Shown here one piece after another: positions 42,706 through 50,975 of a DNA stretch of 64,000 nt. Each line of letters opens with the position of its first letter. The stretch's first letter is position 1. Both the position numbers and the translations under genes were made by a program. Under the pieces are notes generated by a model. That model was not told the DNA's origin, did not search any database, and saw only the letters and a list, made by a program, of their open reading frames with translations. Origin of the DNA: JBPCOI01 sp051000395. Lineage in GTDB: Bacteria; Actinomycetota; Actinomycetes; Mycobacteriales; Jatrophihabitantaceae. The stretch covers positions 1 through 64,000 of the forward strand of contig JBPCOI010000003.1 in NCBI GenBank assembly GCA_051000395.1. Reading direction: 5' to 3'.

Positions 42706-43656
42706 CTAGGTGTTACTGCCGACCGGCACCTTGACGCCCTCGCCGGCGACCCGCGCCTCGCCGCGCGCCAGCGCGACCGTGGCCAAGGTCATCGCGAGGA
42801 CCGCGACCAGCAGCACGGCGAGGCGCAGGCCGCTCACCCGCAGCTGCTCGTGCAGCAGGGTCAGGCCCAGGACGGCAGCGACCACCGGTTCGAGAACGAG
42901 GATGATCGGCAGCGAGGCCTGCAACGCGGCCGCCTGGAAGGACAGCTGCTGGACGTAGATCCCCGCGCCGCCGACGACGAGCAGCGCGAGCGCCTCCACG
43001 GACCAGAGCCCGGCAAGCCCCTGGTGCTGCACGAGCCCGACCACGGCCTTCGTCAGCAGGGCGAGCACGCCGCCGAGCAACCCGACAGCGACCGCGAGCA
43101 GGCTCGCCCGCCGGGCCCCGTGCAGCCGGGCGGCACCGATCAGGCAGGCGGCGACGAGCGGGATGCCGGCCGCGGCGAGCACCAGCCAGCCTTCGCGCGA
43201 GAGGTGGCTGGCACCGCGGTTGGCGTTGCCCAGGGAGACGAACACGGCGAGGGAAGCCGCGAGCACCACGCCCCAGACCCAGACGGCCCGAGGCAGCCGC
43301 TGATGGGCGAGGCGGGCGCCGAGCGGCAACGCGAACAGCAGCGAGGTGACGAGCATGGGCTGGACCACGAGCAGCGAACCGAAGGCGAGTGCGACCGCCT
43401 GCAGTGCGTAGCCGACGCCTGTGCCCAGCGTCCCGGCCCACCACCGCGGATCGCGGGCGAGCTGGATCACCAGCCTCCCGCTGCGGGCGTGCGCGTCGGA
43501 GACCTGCGCTGCCGCCCGCTGCTGGGCGACCGTCGCGACCGCGAAGGCCAGCGCCGAGGCCAGCGCCAGGCAGGCGGCGATCGTGACGTGGGCACTGAGG
43601 TGATGGTGATGTGCCCGCAACGCGTCACGAACTACGATGAACGCCGCCCTCGGCAC
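42706..43656 (-). CDS. DMT-superfamily transporter (EamA/NIPA-like)
   Basis: 316 aa with nine or ten transmembrane helices in two related halves (residues 28-165 and 170-295; LVVQPMLVTSLLFALPLGA in the first, LVLEPVVAAVLGLTLLHEQL in the second, the usual E-rich DMT pore segments). Substrate unknown; NIPA-type members move Mg2+, EamA-type export metabolites. GTG at 43656 has GGGGAGG six bases upstream. Converges with marR. Confidence 0.82.
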   Translation of the reverse strand: MPRAAFIVVRDALRAHHHHLSAHVTIAACLALASALAFAVATVAQQRAAAQVSDAHARSGRLVIQLARDPRWWAGTLGTGVGYALQAVALAFGSLLVVQPMLVTSLLFALPLGARLAHQRLPRAVWVWGVVLAASLAVFVSLGNANRGASHLSREGWLVLAAAGIPLVAACLIGAARLHGARRASLLAVAVGLLGGVLALLTKAVVGLVQHQGLAGLWSVEALALLVVGGAGIYVQQLSFQAAALQASLPIILVLEPVVAAVLGLTLLHEQLRVSGLRLAVLLVAVLAMTLATVALARGEARVAGEGVKVPVGSNT

Positions 43657-43686
43657 GCGCGCCTCCCCAGATTGCCTGAACCCTCG

Positions 43687-43735
43687 CGAACATCATTGCC
43701 CAGTGCCGTGTTCGCGGCGTCACACCATGATGATC
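43687..43735. repeat. Imperfect palindrome near the DMT transporter start
   Basis: CGCGAACA and TGTTCGCG form an eight-base inverted pair around a 16-base loop, followed by ATGATGATCG, whose complement partly matches CGAACATCAT to the left. In the 158-base gap between sufT end and the transporter start. May be a worn member of the same palindrome group as 37294 or 51914, or the SUF operon terminator. Confidence 0.3.
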
Positions 43736-43814
43736 GCGGCGCGGCCGGGCGCGGCGCGGCCGGCGGCGCAGCCAATCGCGGCGGAGCGTCCCGCTGCGGG
43801 AGCGAGGCGCGGAC

Positions 43815-44159
43815 TCAGACGTTGAAGCCGAGAGCGCGCAGTTGCTCGCGGCCGTCGTCGGTGATCTTGTCCGGACCCCACGGCGGCAGCCACACCCAGT
43901 TGATCTTGATCTCGGAGGCCAGCGGCTTCGGTCCCCCGGTCAGCGCCGAGTTGGCCTGGTCCTCGATGACGTCGGTGAGCGGGCACGCAGCGGAGGTCAG
44001 GGTCATGTCGATCGTGACGACCACGCTGCCCGCGACCTCGTCGGCGCGCGCGTCGTAAACCAGGCCGAGGTCGACGACGTTGATGCCGAGCTCCGGGTCG
44101 ACGACGTCACGCATCGCCTCGTCGATCTCGTCACGTGACGGAATGGTGGGTGCGCTCAT
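43815..44159 (-). CDS. sufT: SufT / DUF59 (MIP18-like) Fe-S assembly factor
   Basis: 114 aa. DUF59 core: DEAMRDVVDPELGINVVDLGLVYDA (split here: DPELGINVVDLGLVY), the Cys-bearing TSAACPLTDVIEDQ and IKINWVWLPPWGPDKIT. Helps Fe-S protein maturation under iron limitation. Last gene of the SUF operon, 13 bases after sufU. Corresponds to Rv1466. Confidence 0.9.
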   Translation of the reverse strand: MSAPTIPSRDEIDEAMRDVVDPELGINVVDLGLVYDARADEVAGSVVVTIDMTLTSAACPLTDVIEDQANSALTGGPKPLASEIKINWVWLPPWGPDKITDDGREQLRALGFNV

Positions 44160-44172
44160 CGGCAGGCCTCGC

Positions 44173-44679
44173 TCATCGGGACTCCTCCGTCGCGGCAGCC
44201 ATGCTGCCGTTCGCGGCGCCCGAGTCGGCCTCGGCAACCGCGCTCTTCATCGCCATCCAGCCGAGCAGCGCGCACTTGACGCGAGCCGGGTACTTCGACA
44301 CGCCTTCGAAGGCGACCGCGTCGTCGAGTTCGCCCTCGTCGGCGTCGCTGAGCTCGACCTGGCCCCGCGACTGCATCAGCGCGAGGAACTTGTCCTGCAG
44401 CGCCATCGCCTCGTCGACCGGCTTGCCGACGACCAGTTCGCTCATGACCGACGTCGACGCCTGGCTGATCGAGCAGCCCTCGCCGTCCCAGCCCAGATCC
44501 GCGATCCTGCCCGCCGCCAGGCGCACCCGCAGCGTGACCTCGTCGCCGCACGTCGGGTTGACGTGGTGCACCTCGGCGTCGAAATGTTCGGGCAGCGCCT
44601 TGTGTTGGGGATGCTTGTAGTGGTCGAGGATGATCTGCTGGTACAGGCTGCCTGCTGCACCCGACGTTGGCCCCGTCAC
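44173..44679 (-). CDS. sufU: SufU zinc-dependent sulfurtransferase
   Basis: 168 aa. LYQQIILDHYKHPQHK at the start; metal ligands in NPTCGDEV, GCSISQAS and KCALLGW. SufU takes persulfide sulfur from SufS by zinc-linked ligand swap and passes it to SufBCD. GTG start overlaps the sufS stop (GTGA). Homologue of Rv1465. Confidence 0.93.
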   Translation of the reverse strand: MTGPTSGAAGSLYQQIILDHYKHPQHKALPEHFDAEVHHVNPTCGDEVTLRVRLAAGRIADLGWDGEGCSISQASTSVMSELVVGKPVDEAMALQDKFLALMQSRGQVELSDADEGELDDAVAFEGVSKYPARVKCALLGWMAMKSAVAEADSGAANGSMAAATEESR

Positions 44680-45977
44680 GAGAACATCACCTTTACCGCC
44701 GAGACGCCCTCCACCAGCGCGTCGATCTCCTCGGTGGTCGTGTAGACGCCGAAGGAGGCCCGCGTCGTCGCCGGGATCCCGTAGCGGACGCAGACCGGCC
44801 GCGCGCAGTGGTGGCCGGCGCGCACGGCGATGCCGTACTCGTCGAGCAGCTGGGCGACGTCGTGCGGGTGGATGCCGGGCATCGTGAACGAGATCGCCGC
44901 GCCGCGGTCGAGCGCACTGGCCGGACCGATGATGCGAACGCCGTCGAGCGTGGCCAGGCCCTCGAGCGCGTAGCGGACGAGCTCGTGCTCGCGTGCCGCG
45001 ACGTTGTCCATGCCCAACGCGGACAGATAGTCGATCGCCGCGCCTAGCCCCACCGCCTGCGCGATCATGGGCGTGCCTGCCTCGAAGCGGTGCGGCGGCG
45101 GCGCGAAGGTCGAGCCCGACATGTCGACGGTTTCGATCATCTCACCGCCCCCCAGGAACGGCGGCAGCTCGGCGAGCAGCTCGTAGCGTCCCCACAGCAC
45201 GCCGACGCCGGTCGGGCCGTACATCTTGTGGCCGGTGAAGGCGACGAAGTCGGCGCCGAGCGCCTGCACGTCCAGCGGCAGGTGCGGTGCCGACTGGGCG
45301 GCATCGACGATCGACAGCGCGCCGACCGCCCGGGCTCGGGCGACGATGCGAGTCACCGGATTGATGGTGCCGAGGGCGTTGGACTGGTGGACGAATGCGA
45401 CCACCTTCGTCCGTTCGTTGATCACCTCGTCGATCGCGGATTCCACCAGCCGGCCGTCCTCGTCGATGGGCAGCCAGCGGAACGTCGCTCCGGTCCGCTG
45501 TGCGAGCAACTGCCAGGGGACGATGTTGCTGTGGTGCTCCATCTCGGTGACCACGATCTCGTCGCCGGGGCCGATCCTGAATCTCTCGGCACCGGGGGTC
45601 GTGTTCGCGTTGGACATCGTGTACGCCAGCAGGTTCAGCGACTCGGAGATGTTCTTGGTGAAGATCACCTCGTCGCGGCGGGGTGCATTGATGAACGCGG
45701 CCACCTTGTCGCGAGCCCCCTCGAAGGCGTCGGTCGCCTCCGAGCCCAGGGTGTGCACGGCACGGGCCACGTTGGCGTTGTGCCGCGCGTAGAACTCGGC
45801 GAGGGTGTCGAGCACCACCTGCGGCTTCTGCGAGGTGTTCGCGCTGTCGAGATAGACGAGCGGGACACCATGCACCTCGCGCGCCAGGATCGGGAAGTCC
45901 TTGCGGATGCTCTCCACGTCCCAGTGCTGAAGGCTGTCCGCGCGGGTGGGTAGCTCGCGCGTGCGGGGAACGCTCAT
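44676..45977 (-). CDS. sufS: Cysteine desulfurase SufS
   Basis: 433 aa, class V PLP aminotransferase fold. PLP lysine in FTGHKMYGPTG, active cysteine in GHHCARPVCVRYG, EMEHHSNIVPWQ, ASFGVYTT. Mobilises sulfur from cysteine as a persulfide. Located 58 bases after sufC; sufU overlaps its end. ATG at 45977. Equivalent to Rv1464 (csd). Confidence 0.95.
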   Translation of the reverse strand: MSVPRTRELPTRADSLQHWDVESIRKDFPILAREVHGVPLVYLDSANTSQKPQVVLDTLAEFYARHNANVARAVHTLGSEATDAFEGARDKVAAFINAPRRDEVIFTKNISESLNLLAYTMSNANTTPGAERFRIGPGDEIVVTEMEHHSNIVPWQLLAQRTGATFRWLPIDEDGRLVESAIDEVINERTKVVAFVHQSNALGTINPVTRIVARARAVGALSIVDAAQSAPHLPLDVQALGADFVAFTGHKMYGPTGVGVLWGRYELLAELPPFLGGGEMIETVDMSGSTFAPPPHRFEAGTPMIAQAVGLGAAIDYLSALGMDNVAAREHELVRYALEGLATLDGVRIIGPASALDRGAAISFTMPGIHPHDVAQLLDEYGIAVRAGHHCARPVCVRYGIPATTRASFGVYTTTEEIDALVEGVSAVKVMFS

Positions 45978-46035
45978 CGCAGCCGCCGCCCTGCTCGTGC
46001 CGCACGCAGCACCGCGCTGCTCCCTGCGAACACCA

Positions 46036-46839
46036 TCAGGCCGAGGCCGTCTCGTTGACGCCGAAGCGGTGGTAGCCCTCGGCCTCGAGACGGTCCGCCA
46101 GTTCCGGGCCGCCGGACTCGACGATGCGGCCGTCGAAGAACACGTGCACGAAATCCGGCTGGATGTAGCGCAGGATCCGCGTGTAGTGCGTGATCAGCAG
46201 CGTGCCGATACCCTTCGCGCGCACCCGGTTCACCCCGTCGCTGACCACGCGCAGCGCGTCGACGTCGAGGCCGGAATCGGTCTCGTCGAGGATCGCGATC
46301 TTGGGATTGAGGAGTTCCAGCTGCAGGATCTCGTGGCGCTTCTTCTCACCGCCGGAGAACCCCTCGTTCAGGCTGCGCTCGGCGAAGGCCTTGTCCATGT
46401 CCAGTGCGCTCATCGCGCCGTTGACCTCCTTGACCCAGGTGCGCAGCTTCGGGGCCTCGCCGCGGATCGCCGTCGCGGCGCTGCGGAGGAAGTTCGACAC
46501 GGACACGCCCGGCACCTCGACGGGGTACTGCATCGCGAGGAACAAGCCGGCCCGCGCGCGCTGGTCGACGCTCATCGCCAGGACGTCCGCGCCGTCCAGG
46601 TGCACCGTCCCGCCCGTCACGGTGTACTTGGGATGGCCGGCGATCGAGTAGGCCAGCGTCGACTTGCCGGAGCCGTTCGGGCCCATGATCGCGTGCGTCT
46701 CGCCCGAGGACACCGTGAGGTCGACGCCGCGCAGGATCTCGGTGCCCTCCACTACTCCCCCACCTGCGACGCCCGCCTTGGCGTCGGCACCCCCAGCGCC
46801 GACGGACACGCGCAGGTCGCGGATCTCCAGGGTGCTCAT
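46036..46839 (-). CDS. sufC: SufC ATPase
   Basis: 267 aa. Walker A MGPNGSGKSTLAYSIAG, SufC-type signature GFSGGEKKRHEIL, Walker B AILDETDSGLDVDAL, H in LITHYTRIL. The N-terminus carries a Gly/Ala insert of about 20 residues between the first two strands, longer than usual. ATPase of the SufBC2D scaffold. ATG overlaps the sufD stop (ATGA). Confidence 0.94.
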   Translation of the reverse strand: MSTLEIRDLRVSVGAGGADAKAGVAGGGVVEGTEILRGVDLTVSSGETHAIMGPNGSGKSTLAYSIAGHPKYTVTGGTVHLDGADVLAMSVDQRARAGLFLAMQYPVEVPGVSVSNFLRSAATAIRGEAPKLRTWVKEVNGAMSALDMDKAFAERSLNEGFSGGEKKRHEILQLELLNPKIAILDETDSGLDVDALRVVSDGVNRVRAKGIGTLLITHYTRILRYIQPDFVHVFFDGRIVESGGPELADRLEAEGYHRFGVNETASA

Positions 46840-47999
46840 GCGGACTCCAGTTCTGCCTCGAGGGGCGCGAAGCCCAACCGGGCCTCGATCGCGGACATGA
46901 TGTTGCGCTGCAGCGTCGGCACGCCGATCCGGTCGACGACATCGGCGAAGAAGCCCCGCACAACGAGCCGTTGCGCCTCGTCGGCGGGAATGCCGCGCGA
47001 CTGCAGGTAGAACAGTTGCAGGTCGTCGAATCGGCCCGTCGCGCTGGCGTGCCCGGCCCCGGCGATGTCGCCGGTCTCGATCTCCAGGTTCGGCACGGAG
47101 TCGGCGCGCGCGCCGTCGGACAGCAACAGGTTCCGGTTCATCTCATACGTGCTCGTACCGATGGCCTGCGGACGGATCCGGACGTCGCCGATCCAGACGG
47201 TGCGGGCCGACTCGCCGAGCAGCGCGTTCTTGTAGAGGACGTCCGAGCGGCACTGCGCGGCGGAATGCTCGACGTAGAGCCGCGACTCCAGGTGCTGGGC
47301 GTTGCCGGCGAAGCAGACCCCGAAACACTCGGCACTGCCACCGGGCCCGGCGAAGCGGACGGTCGGGCAGATGCGCACCACGGCACCGCCGAGGTTGACC
47401 ACCATGTGCTTGAGCTGCGCGTCGCGGCCGAGCTGCAGCGCGTGGGCGCTCAGGTGCACCGCGTCGGCGTTCCAGTCCTGCACGCTGACGTACTCGAGCC
47501 GGGCACCGTCGCCGACGATGATCTCGACGTTCTCGGCGATCAGCGCGCCCCCGGAGTAGTCGACGACGACCGTTGCCCGCGAGTTCGCGCCTGCCTCGAT
47601 CACCATGTGCTCGTAGGCCTGCCCGGCATTGACGCTGGCGTGTACCAGGACGGGCTCGTCGAACTCGCGATCGGCCGGGATCTGCAGCACGAATGTCTGC
47701 GGCGCGTGCGCGAAGGCCAGCGCGCTCACCCGGTCGGCCGGTTGCAGCACGCGTCCGACGCGCTCGTCGGCGCGGGGCACGATCGCCCAGGTGACGCCGT
47801 CGGGCGCCTCGACGGCACCGGTGATCCGGGTGCTCGGCTCGAACACCTCGAACAGCGGACGCACCGCGCGCAGCGGCGTGAACCGCCACGCCTCGTCGTG
47901 GCGCCCCGGCTCGGGGAAGTCAGCCGGGTCGCGCGAGGTGAACCGCTCCGGCGGCGAACCGGTGACCGGGCGCTCGTTGACCAGTTGCGTAAGCGTCAT
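46836..47999 (-). CDS. sufD: SufD scaffold subunit
   Basis: 387 aa. Right-handed beta-helix core of the SufB/D family: VVDYSGGALIAENVEIIVGDGA (segments), SAAQCRSDVLYKNALLGESAR, VPNLEIETGDIAGAGHASATG, the last being a conserved histidine loop, ending LARQRLVVRGFFADV-like (RLVVRGFFADVVDRIG). Partners SufB in the SufBC2D complex. Its ATG follows the sufB stop without gap. Confidence 0.93.
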   Translation of the reverse strand: MTLTQLVNERPVTGSPPERFTSRDPADFPEPGRHDEAWRFTPLRAVRPLFEVFEPSTRITGAVEAPDGVTWAIVPRADERVGRVLQPADRVSALAFAHAPQTFVLQIPADREFDEPVLVHASVNAGQAYEHMVIEAGANSRATVVVDYSGGALIAENVEIIVGDGARLEYVSVQDWNADAVHLSAHALQLGRDAQLKHMVVNLGGAVVRICPTVRFAGPGGSAECFGVCFAGNAQHLESRLYVEHSAAQCRSDVLYKNALLGESARTVWIGDVRIRPQAIGTSTYEMNRNLLLSDGARADSVPNLEIETGDIAGAGHASATGRFDDLQLFYLQSRGIPADEAQRLVVRGFFADVVDRIGVPTLQRNIMSAIEARLGFAPLEAELESA

Positions 48000-49430
48000 C
48001 TAGCCGACGGCTCCTTCCATCTGCAGTTCGATCAGCCGGTTCAACTCGAGCGCGTACTCCATCGGCAGCTCGCGCGCGATCGGCTCGACGAAGCCGCGCA
48101 CGATCATCGCCATCGCCTCGTCCTCGCTCATCCCGCGACTCATCAGGTAGAACAGTTGGCTCTCGCTGACCTTCGACACCGTCGCCTCGTGCCCCATCGA
48201 CACGTCGTCCTCGCGGACGTCGACGTAGGGGTAGGTGTCCGAGCGGCTGATGTCGTCGACGAGCAGGGCATCGCACTTCACCGTCGACTTGCTGTGGTGG
48301 GCGCCCTTGTGGATCTCGACCAGGCCGCGGTAGGAGGTGCGTCCGCCGCCGCGGGCCACCGACTTGGAGATGATCGTCGAGGACGTGTGCGGCGCCAGGT
48401 GCAGCATCTTCGCGCCCGCGTCCTGGTGCTGGCCCTCGCCGGAGAACGCGATCGAGAGCACCTCGCCCTTCGCGTACTCGCCCATCAGCCACACCGCGGG
48501 GTACTTCATCGTCACCTTCGAGCCGATGTTGCCGTCGACCCACTCCATCGTGGCGCCGGCCTCGGCCTTGGCCCGTTTGGTGACCAGGTTGTACACGTTG
48601 TTCGACCAGTTCTGGATCGTCGTGTACCGGCAGCGCCCGCCCCGCTTCACGATGATCTCCACGACGGCCGAGTGCAGGGAATCCGAGCTGTAGATCGGCG
48701 CGGTGCAGCCCTCGACGTAGTGCACGTAGGCGTCCTCGTCGACAATGATCAGCGTGCGCTCGAACTGGCCCATGTTCTCGGTGTTGATGCGGAAATAGGC
48801 CTGCAGCGGGATGTCGACGTGCACGCCCTTGGGCACGTAGATGAACGAGCCGCCGGACCACACCGCCGAGTTCAGGGCGGAGAACTTGTTGTCCCCGGCC
48901 GGGATCACCGAGCCGAAGTACTCGCGGAACAGCTCGGGGTGCTCACGCAGGCCGGTGTCGGTGTCAAGGAAGATGACGCCCTGCTCCTCGAGGTCCTCCC
49001 GGATCTTGTGGTAGACGACCTCGGACTCGTACTGCGCGGCCACGCCGGAGACGAGGCGCTGCTTCTCGGCCTCGGGGATCCCGAGCTTGTCGTAGGTGTT
49101 CTTGATCTCGGCGGGCAGGTCGTCCCAGGTGGCGGCCTGCTTCTCCGTCGAGCGCACGAAGTACTTGATGTTGTCGAAGTCGATCCCGGACAGGTCCGAA
49201 CCCCAGTTCGGCATCGGCTTCTTGCCGAAGATCGACAGCGCCTTAATCCGACTCTCGAGCATCCAGGCCGGCTCGTCCTTCTTCGCGGAGATGTCGCGCA
49301 CGACCGCCTCGGATAGTCCGCGCGTGGCCGCGGCGCCGGCGACGTCGGAGTCGGCCCAGCCGAAGCCGTAACGTCCCAGCGCGTCGATCTGCTCGTCCTG
49401 GGTGAGGATCTGCTCGGGTGCAGTGGTCAT
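48000..49430 (-). CDS. sufB: SufB scaffold subunit
   Basis: 476 aa. DALGRYGFGWADSD, then VYHKIREDLEEQGVIF, GSFIYVPKGVHVDIPLQ, VHYVEGCTAP (Cys is the proposed cluster-forming site), RGGRCRYTTIQNWSNNVYN and MGHEATVSKVSESQLFYLMSRG near the end. Assembles nascent Fe-S clusters. ATG at 49430 with AGGAGG 11 bases upstream; a TTG at 49439 is only two bases from that site. No intein, in contrast to M. tuberculosis SufB. Confidence 0.95.
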   Translation of the reverse strand: MTTAPEQILTQDEQIDALGRYGFGWADSDVAGAAATRGLSEAVVRDISAKKDEPAWMLESRIKALSIFGKKPMPNWGSDLSGIDFDNIKYFVRSTEKQAATWDDLPAEIKNTYDKLGIPEAEKQRLVSGVAAQYESEVVYHKIREDLEEQGVIFLDTDTGLREHPELFREYFGSVIPAGDNKFSALNSAVWSGGSFIYVPKGVHVDIPLQAYFRINTENMGQFERTLIIVDEDAYVHYVEGCTAPIYSSDSLHSAVVEIIVKRGGRCRYTTIQNWSNNVYNLVTKRAKAEAGATMEWVDGNIGSKVTMKYPAVWLMGEYAKGEVLSIAFSGEGQHQDAGAKMLHLAPHTSSTIISKSVARGGGRTSYRGLVEIHKGAHHSKSTVKCDALLVDDISRSDTYPYVDVREDDVSMGHEATVSKVSESQLFYLMSRGMSEDEAMAMIVRGFVEPIARELPMEYALELNRLIELQMEGAVG

Positions 49431-49435
49431 GGCGG

Positions 49436-50170
49436 TCAAGTCCTCCTGGACTCAGGTGCTCGTGCGGACTTTCGACGGGACTCCCCCGCCGACGGGTGCA
49501 TGGCCGGCAGGGGCGGTACCGGGACGTGCGTGGTGCAGACTCCGTCGCCGTGCGCGATCGTCGCCAGCCTCTGTACGTAGGTACCCAGAACGCGCTCGAA
49601 GGCGCGCGTCTCGGCCTCGCACAGTTGCGGGAACTCCGCGGCGACGTGCGCGACCGGGCAGTGGTGCTGGCAGACCTGTATGCCGGCGGAGGCGCTCTCG
49701 GTCGTGGCAACGTAACCGTGGGACGTGAGCGACTCGGCCAGTGCCACCGTCCGGGTGACCGGCGCCGCAGCCTGGTCGATGTCGGCCCGCAGCGCGCTGG
49801 CCAGCGACGCGGCACGGTGCTCGGCGAACTCGACGACGGCGCCCTCCCCGCCGGTGTCGCGCAGGTAGCGCAACGCGGTGGTGGCCAGGTCGTCGTAGCC
49901 ATGCGGGAAGGCTGCCCGTCCGGCGTCGGTCAGCGCGTACATGCGGGCGGGACGGCCTCTGCCCCGGTGGGCCGCCGGGCGCGCCTCACGCTCGGCGAGC
50001 AGACCGTCGGCGACGAGCGCGTCCAGGTGCCGGCGCACCGCGGCCGCGGACAGCCCGAGTAACGCGGCCAATGCGGCCGCGCTCTGCGGTCCGCGCTCGA
50101 GCACGATGCGCGCCACCGAGTCACGGGTGCGGTCCGGACCCCCCCGTACCGCGCTGGCTGCGAATTTCAC
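49436..50170 (-). CDS. sufR: SufR, Fe-S-sensing repressor of the suf operon
   Basis: 244 aa. N-terminal winged helix (RDSVARIVLERGPQSAAAL, LGLSAAAVRRHLDALVADGL) and C-terminal cysteines in IQVCQHHCPVAHVAAEF and FPQLCEAE that fit the CxxxC...C cluster ligands of SufR. Holo-SufR represses suf transcription. First gene of the SUF operon; its stop is adjacent to the sufB start. GTG start lies six bases after CATACT, so the operon transcript is probably leaderless. Equivalent to Rv1460. Confidence 0.92.
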   Translation of the reverse strand: MKFAASAVRGGPDRTRDSVARIVLERGPQSAAALAALLGLSAAAVRRHLDALVADGLLAEREARPAAHRGRGRPARMYALTDAGRAAFPHGYDDLATTALRYLRDTGGEGAVVEFAEHRAASLASALRADIDQAAAPVTRTVALAESLTSHGYVATTESASAGIQVCQHHCPVAHVAAEFPQLCEAETRAFERVLGTYVQRLATIAHGDGVCTTHVPVPPLPAMHPSAGESRRKSARAPESRRT

Positions 50171-50176
50171 AACACC

Positions 50177-50182
50177 AGTATG
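50177..50182 (-). promoter_or_regulatory. Leaderless -10 box of the suf operon
   Basis: CATACT on the minus strand, then GGTGTT and the sufR GTG. No -35 consensus. The 59-base divergent gap to the acyltransferase also holds ACGTCATACTGGTGTTG, which could contain the SufR site; the exact operator is not identifiable. Confidence 0.45.
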
Positions 50183-50217
50183 ACGTATTTCGTCGGCGGC
50201 CGCAGGTGGGGGGCGGC

Positions 50218-50223
50218 TAGATT
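50218..50223 (+). promoter_or_regulatory. Leaderless -10 box of the acyltransferase gene
   Basis: TAGATT, six bases, GTG at 50230. The short distance to the divergent sufR promoter raises the possibility that SufR affects both. Confidence 0.5.
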
Positions 50224-50229
50224 GCCGGA

Positions 50230-50898
50230 GTGCTGTACCGGACGCTCGAACTCACCCTCGCGCCGACGCTGCGGGCCGCGTACCGGCCGCGGATCACCGG
50301 CCTGGAGAACGTGCCGCGGGCCGGTGCCGTGATCATCGCGGGCAACCACGTGTCCTTCGCCGACGAGATCTTCACCCCGCTCGCGGCGCGGCGGCAGGTG
50401 TTGTACTTCGCCAAAGCCGAGTACTTCACCGGTCCCGGGTTGCTCGGGCGCGCGACCGCGTCGTTCTTCCGCGGCATGGGCCACGTGTCGGTCGAGCGTG
50501 GCGACACCCGCTCCGCCGCGGCCGTCGTCAACATCGGCGTCGAGCTGCTGAACGCGGGCAGCGCGCTCGGCATCTACCCGGAGGGCACCCGCTCGCCGGA
50601 CGGGCGCCTCTACCGGTTCCGCACCGGCGTGGCCCGGCTCGCGCTGCGCTCCGGGGCGCCCGTCGTACCTGTCGGGCTGGTCGGGACCCGGGCGGTGCAG
50701 CCGCCGGGCAGCCACCGCTGGCATCGCGCGTCCGTCGAGGTGCACTTCGGCACCCCGCTGCACTTCGGCGAGCGCGCCGGCGAGGAGCGCAGCGCCCGCG
50801 TGCTGCGCGAGGTCAGCGACACCGTCCGCCAGGCCGTCCAGAACCTCTCCGGCCAGGACTACGTCGACGCCTTCGCGCCATCCTCCGCCGGCAGGTGA
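50230..50898 (+). CDS. 1-acyl-glycerol-3-phosphate acyltransferase-like protein (PlsC family)
   Basis: 222 aa. Catalytic NHVSFADE (H-x4-D motif) and IYPEGTRSPDGRLYRFRTG, the glycerophosphate-binding motifs of LPLAT enzymes; GAPVVPVGLVGT is the third motif. Acylates lysophosphatidate or another lysolipid at the cytoplasmic membrane. Divergent from sufR and upstream of the ABC-2 genes, where M. tuberculosis has a different enzyme. GTG fixed by the leaderless box. Confidence 0.88.
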   Translation: MLYRTLELTLAPTLRAAYRPRITGLENVPRAGAVIIAGNHVSFADEIFTPLAARRQVLYFAKAEYFTGPGLLGRATASFFRGMGHVSVERGDTRSAAAVVNIGVELLNAGSALGIYPEGTRSPDGRLYRFRTGVARLALRSGAPVVPVGLVGTRAVQPPGSHRWHRASVEVHFGTPLHFGERAGEERSARVLREVSDTVRQAVQNLSGQDYVDAFAPSSAGR

Positions 50899-50963
50899 CC
50901 GCGCTGCCGGCGTCCTGGCCCCGTGGGCGCCTCACCGCCGACGTGCCCAGCCCGCGACGTTCC

Positions 50964-50969
50964 TAGACT
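50964..50969 (+). promoter_or_regulatory. Leaderless -10 box of the ABC-2 ATPase gene
   Basis: TAGACT followed by GACGGG and the GTG at 50976. No -35 match. Confidence 0.5.
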
Positions 50970-50975
50970 GACGGG

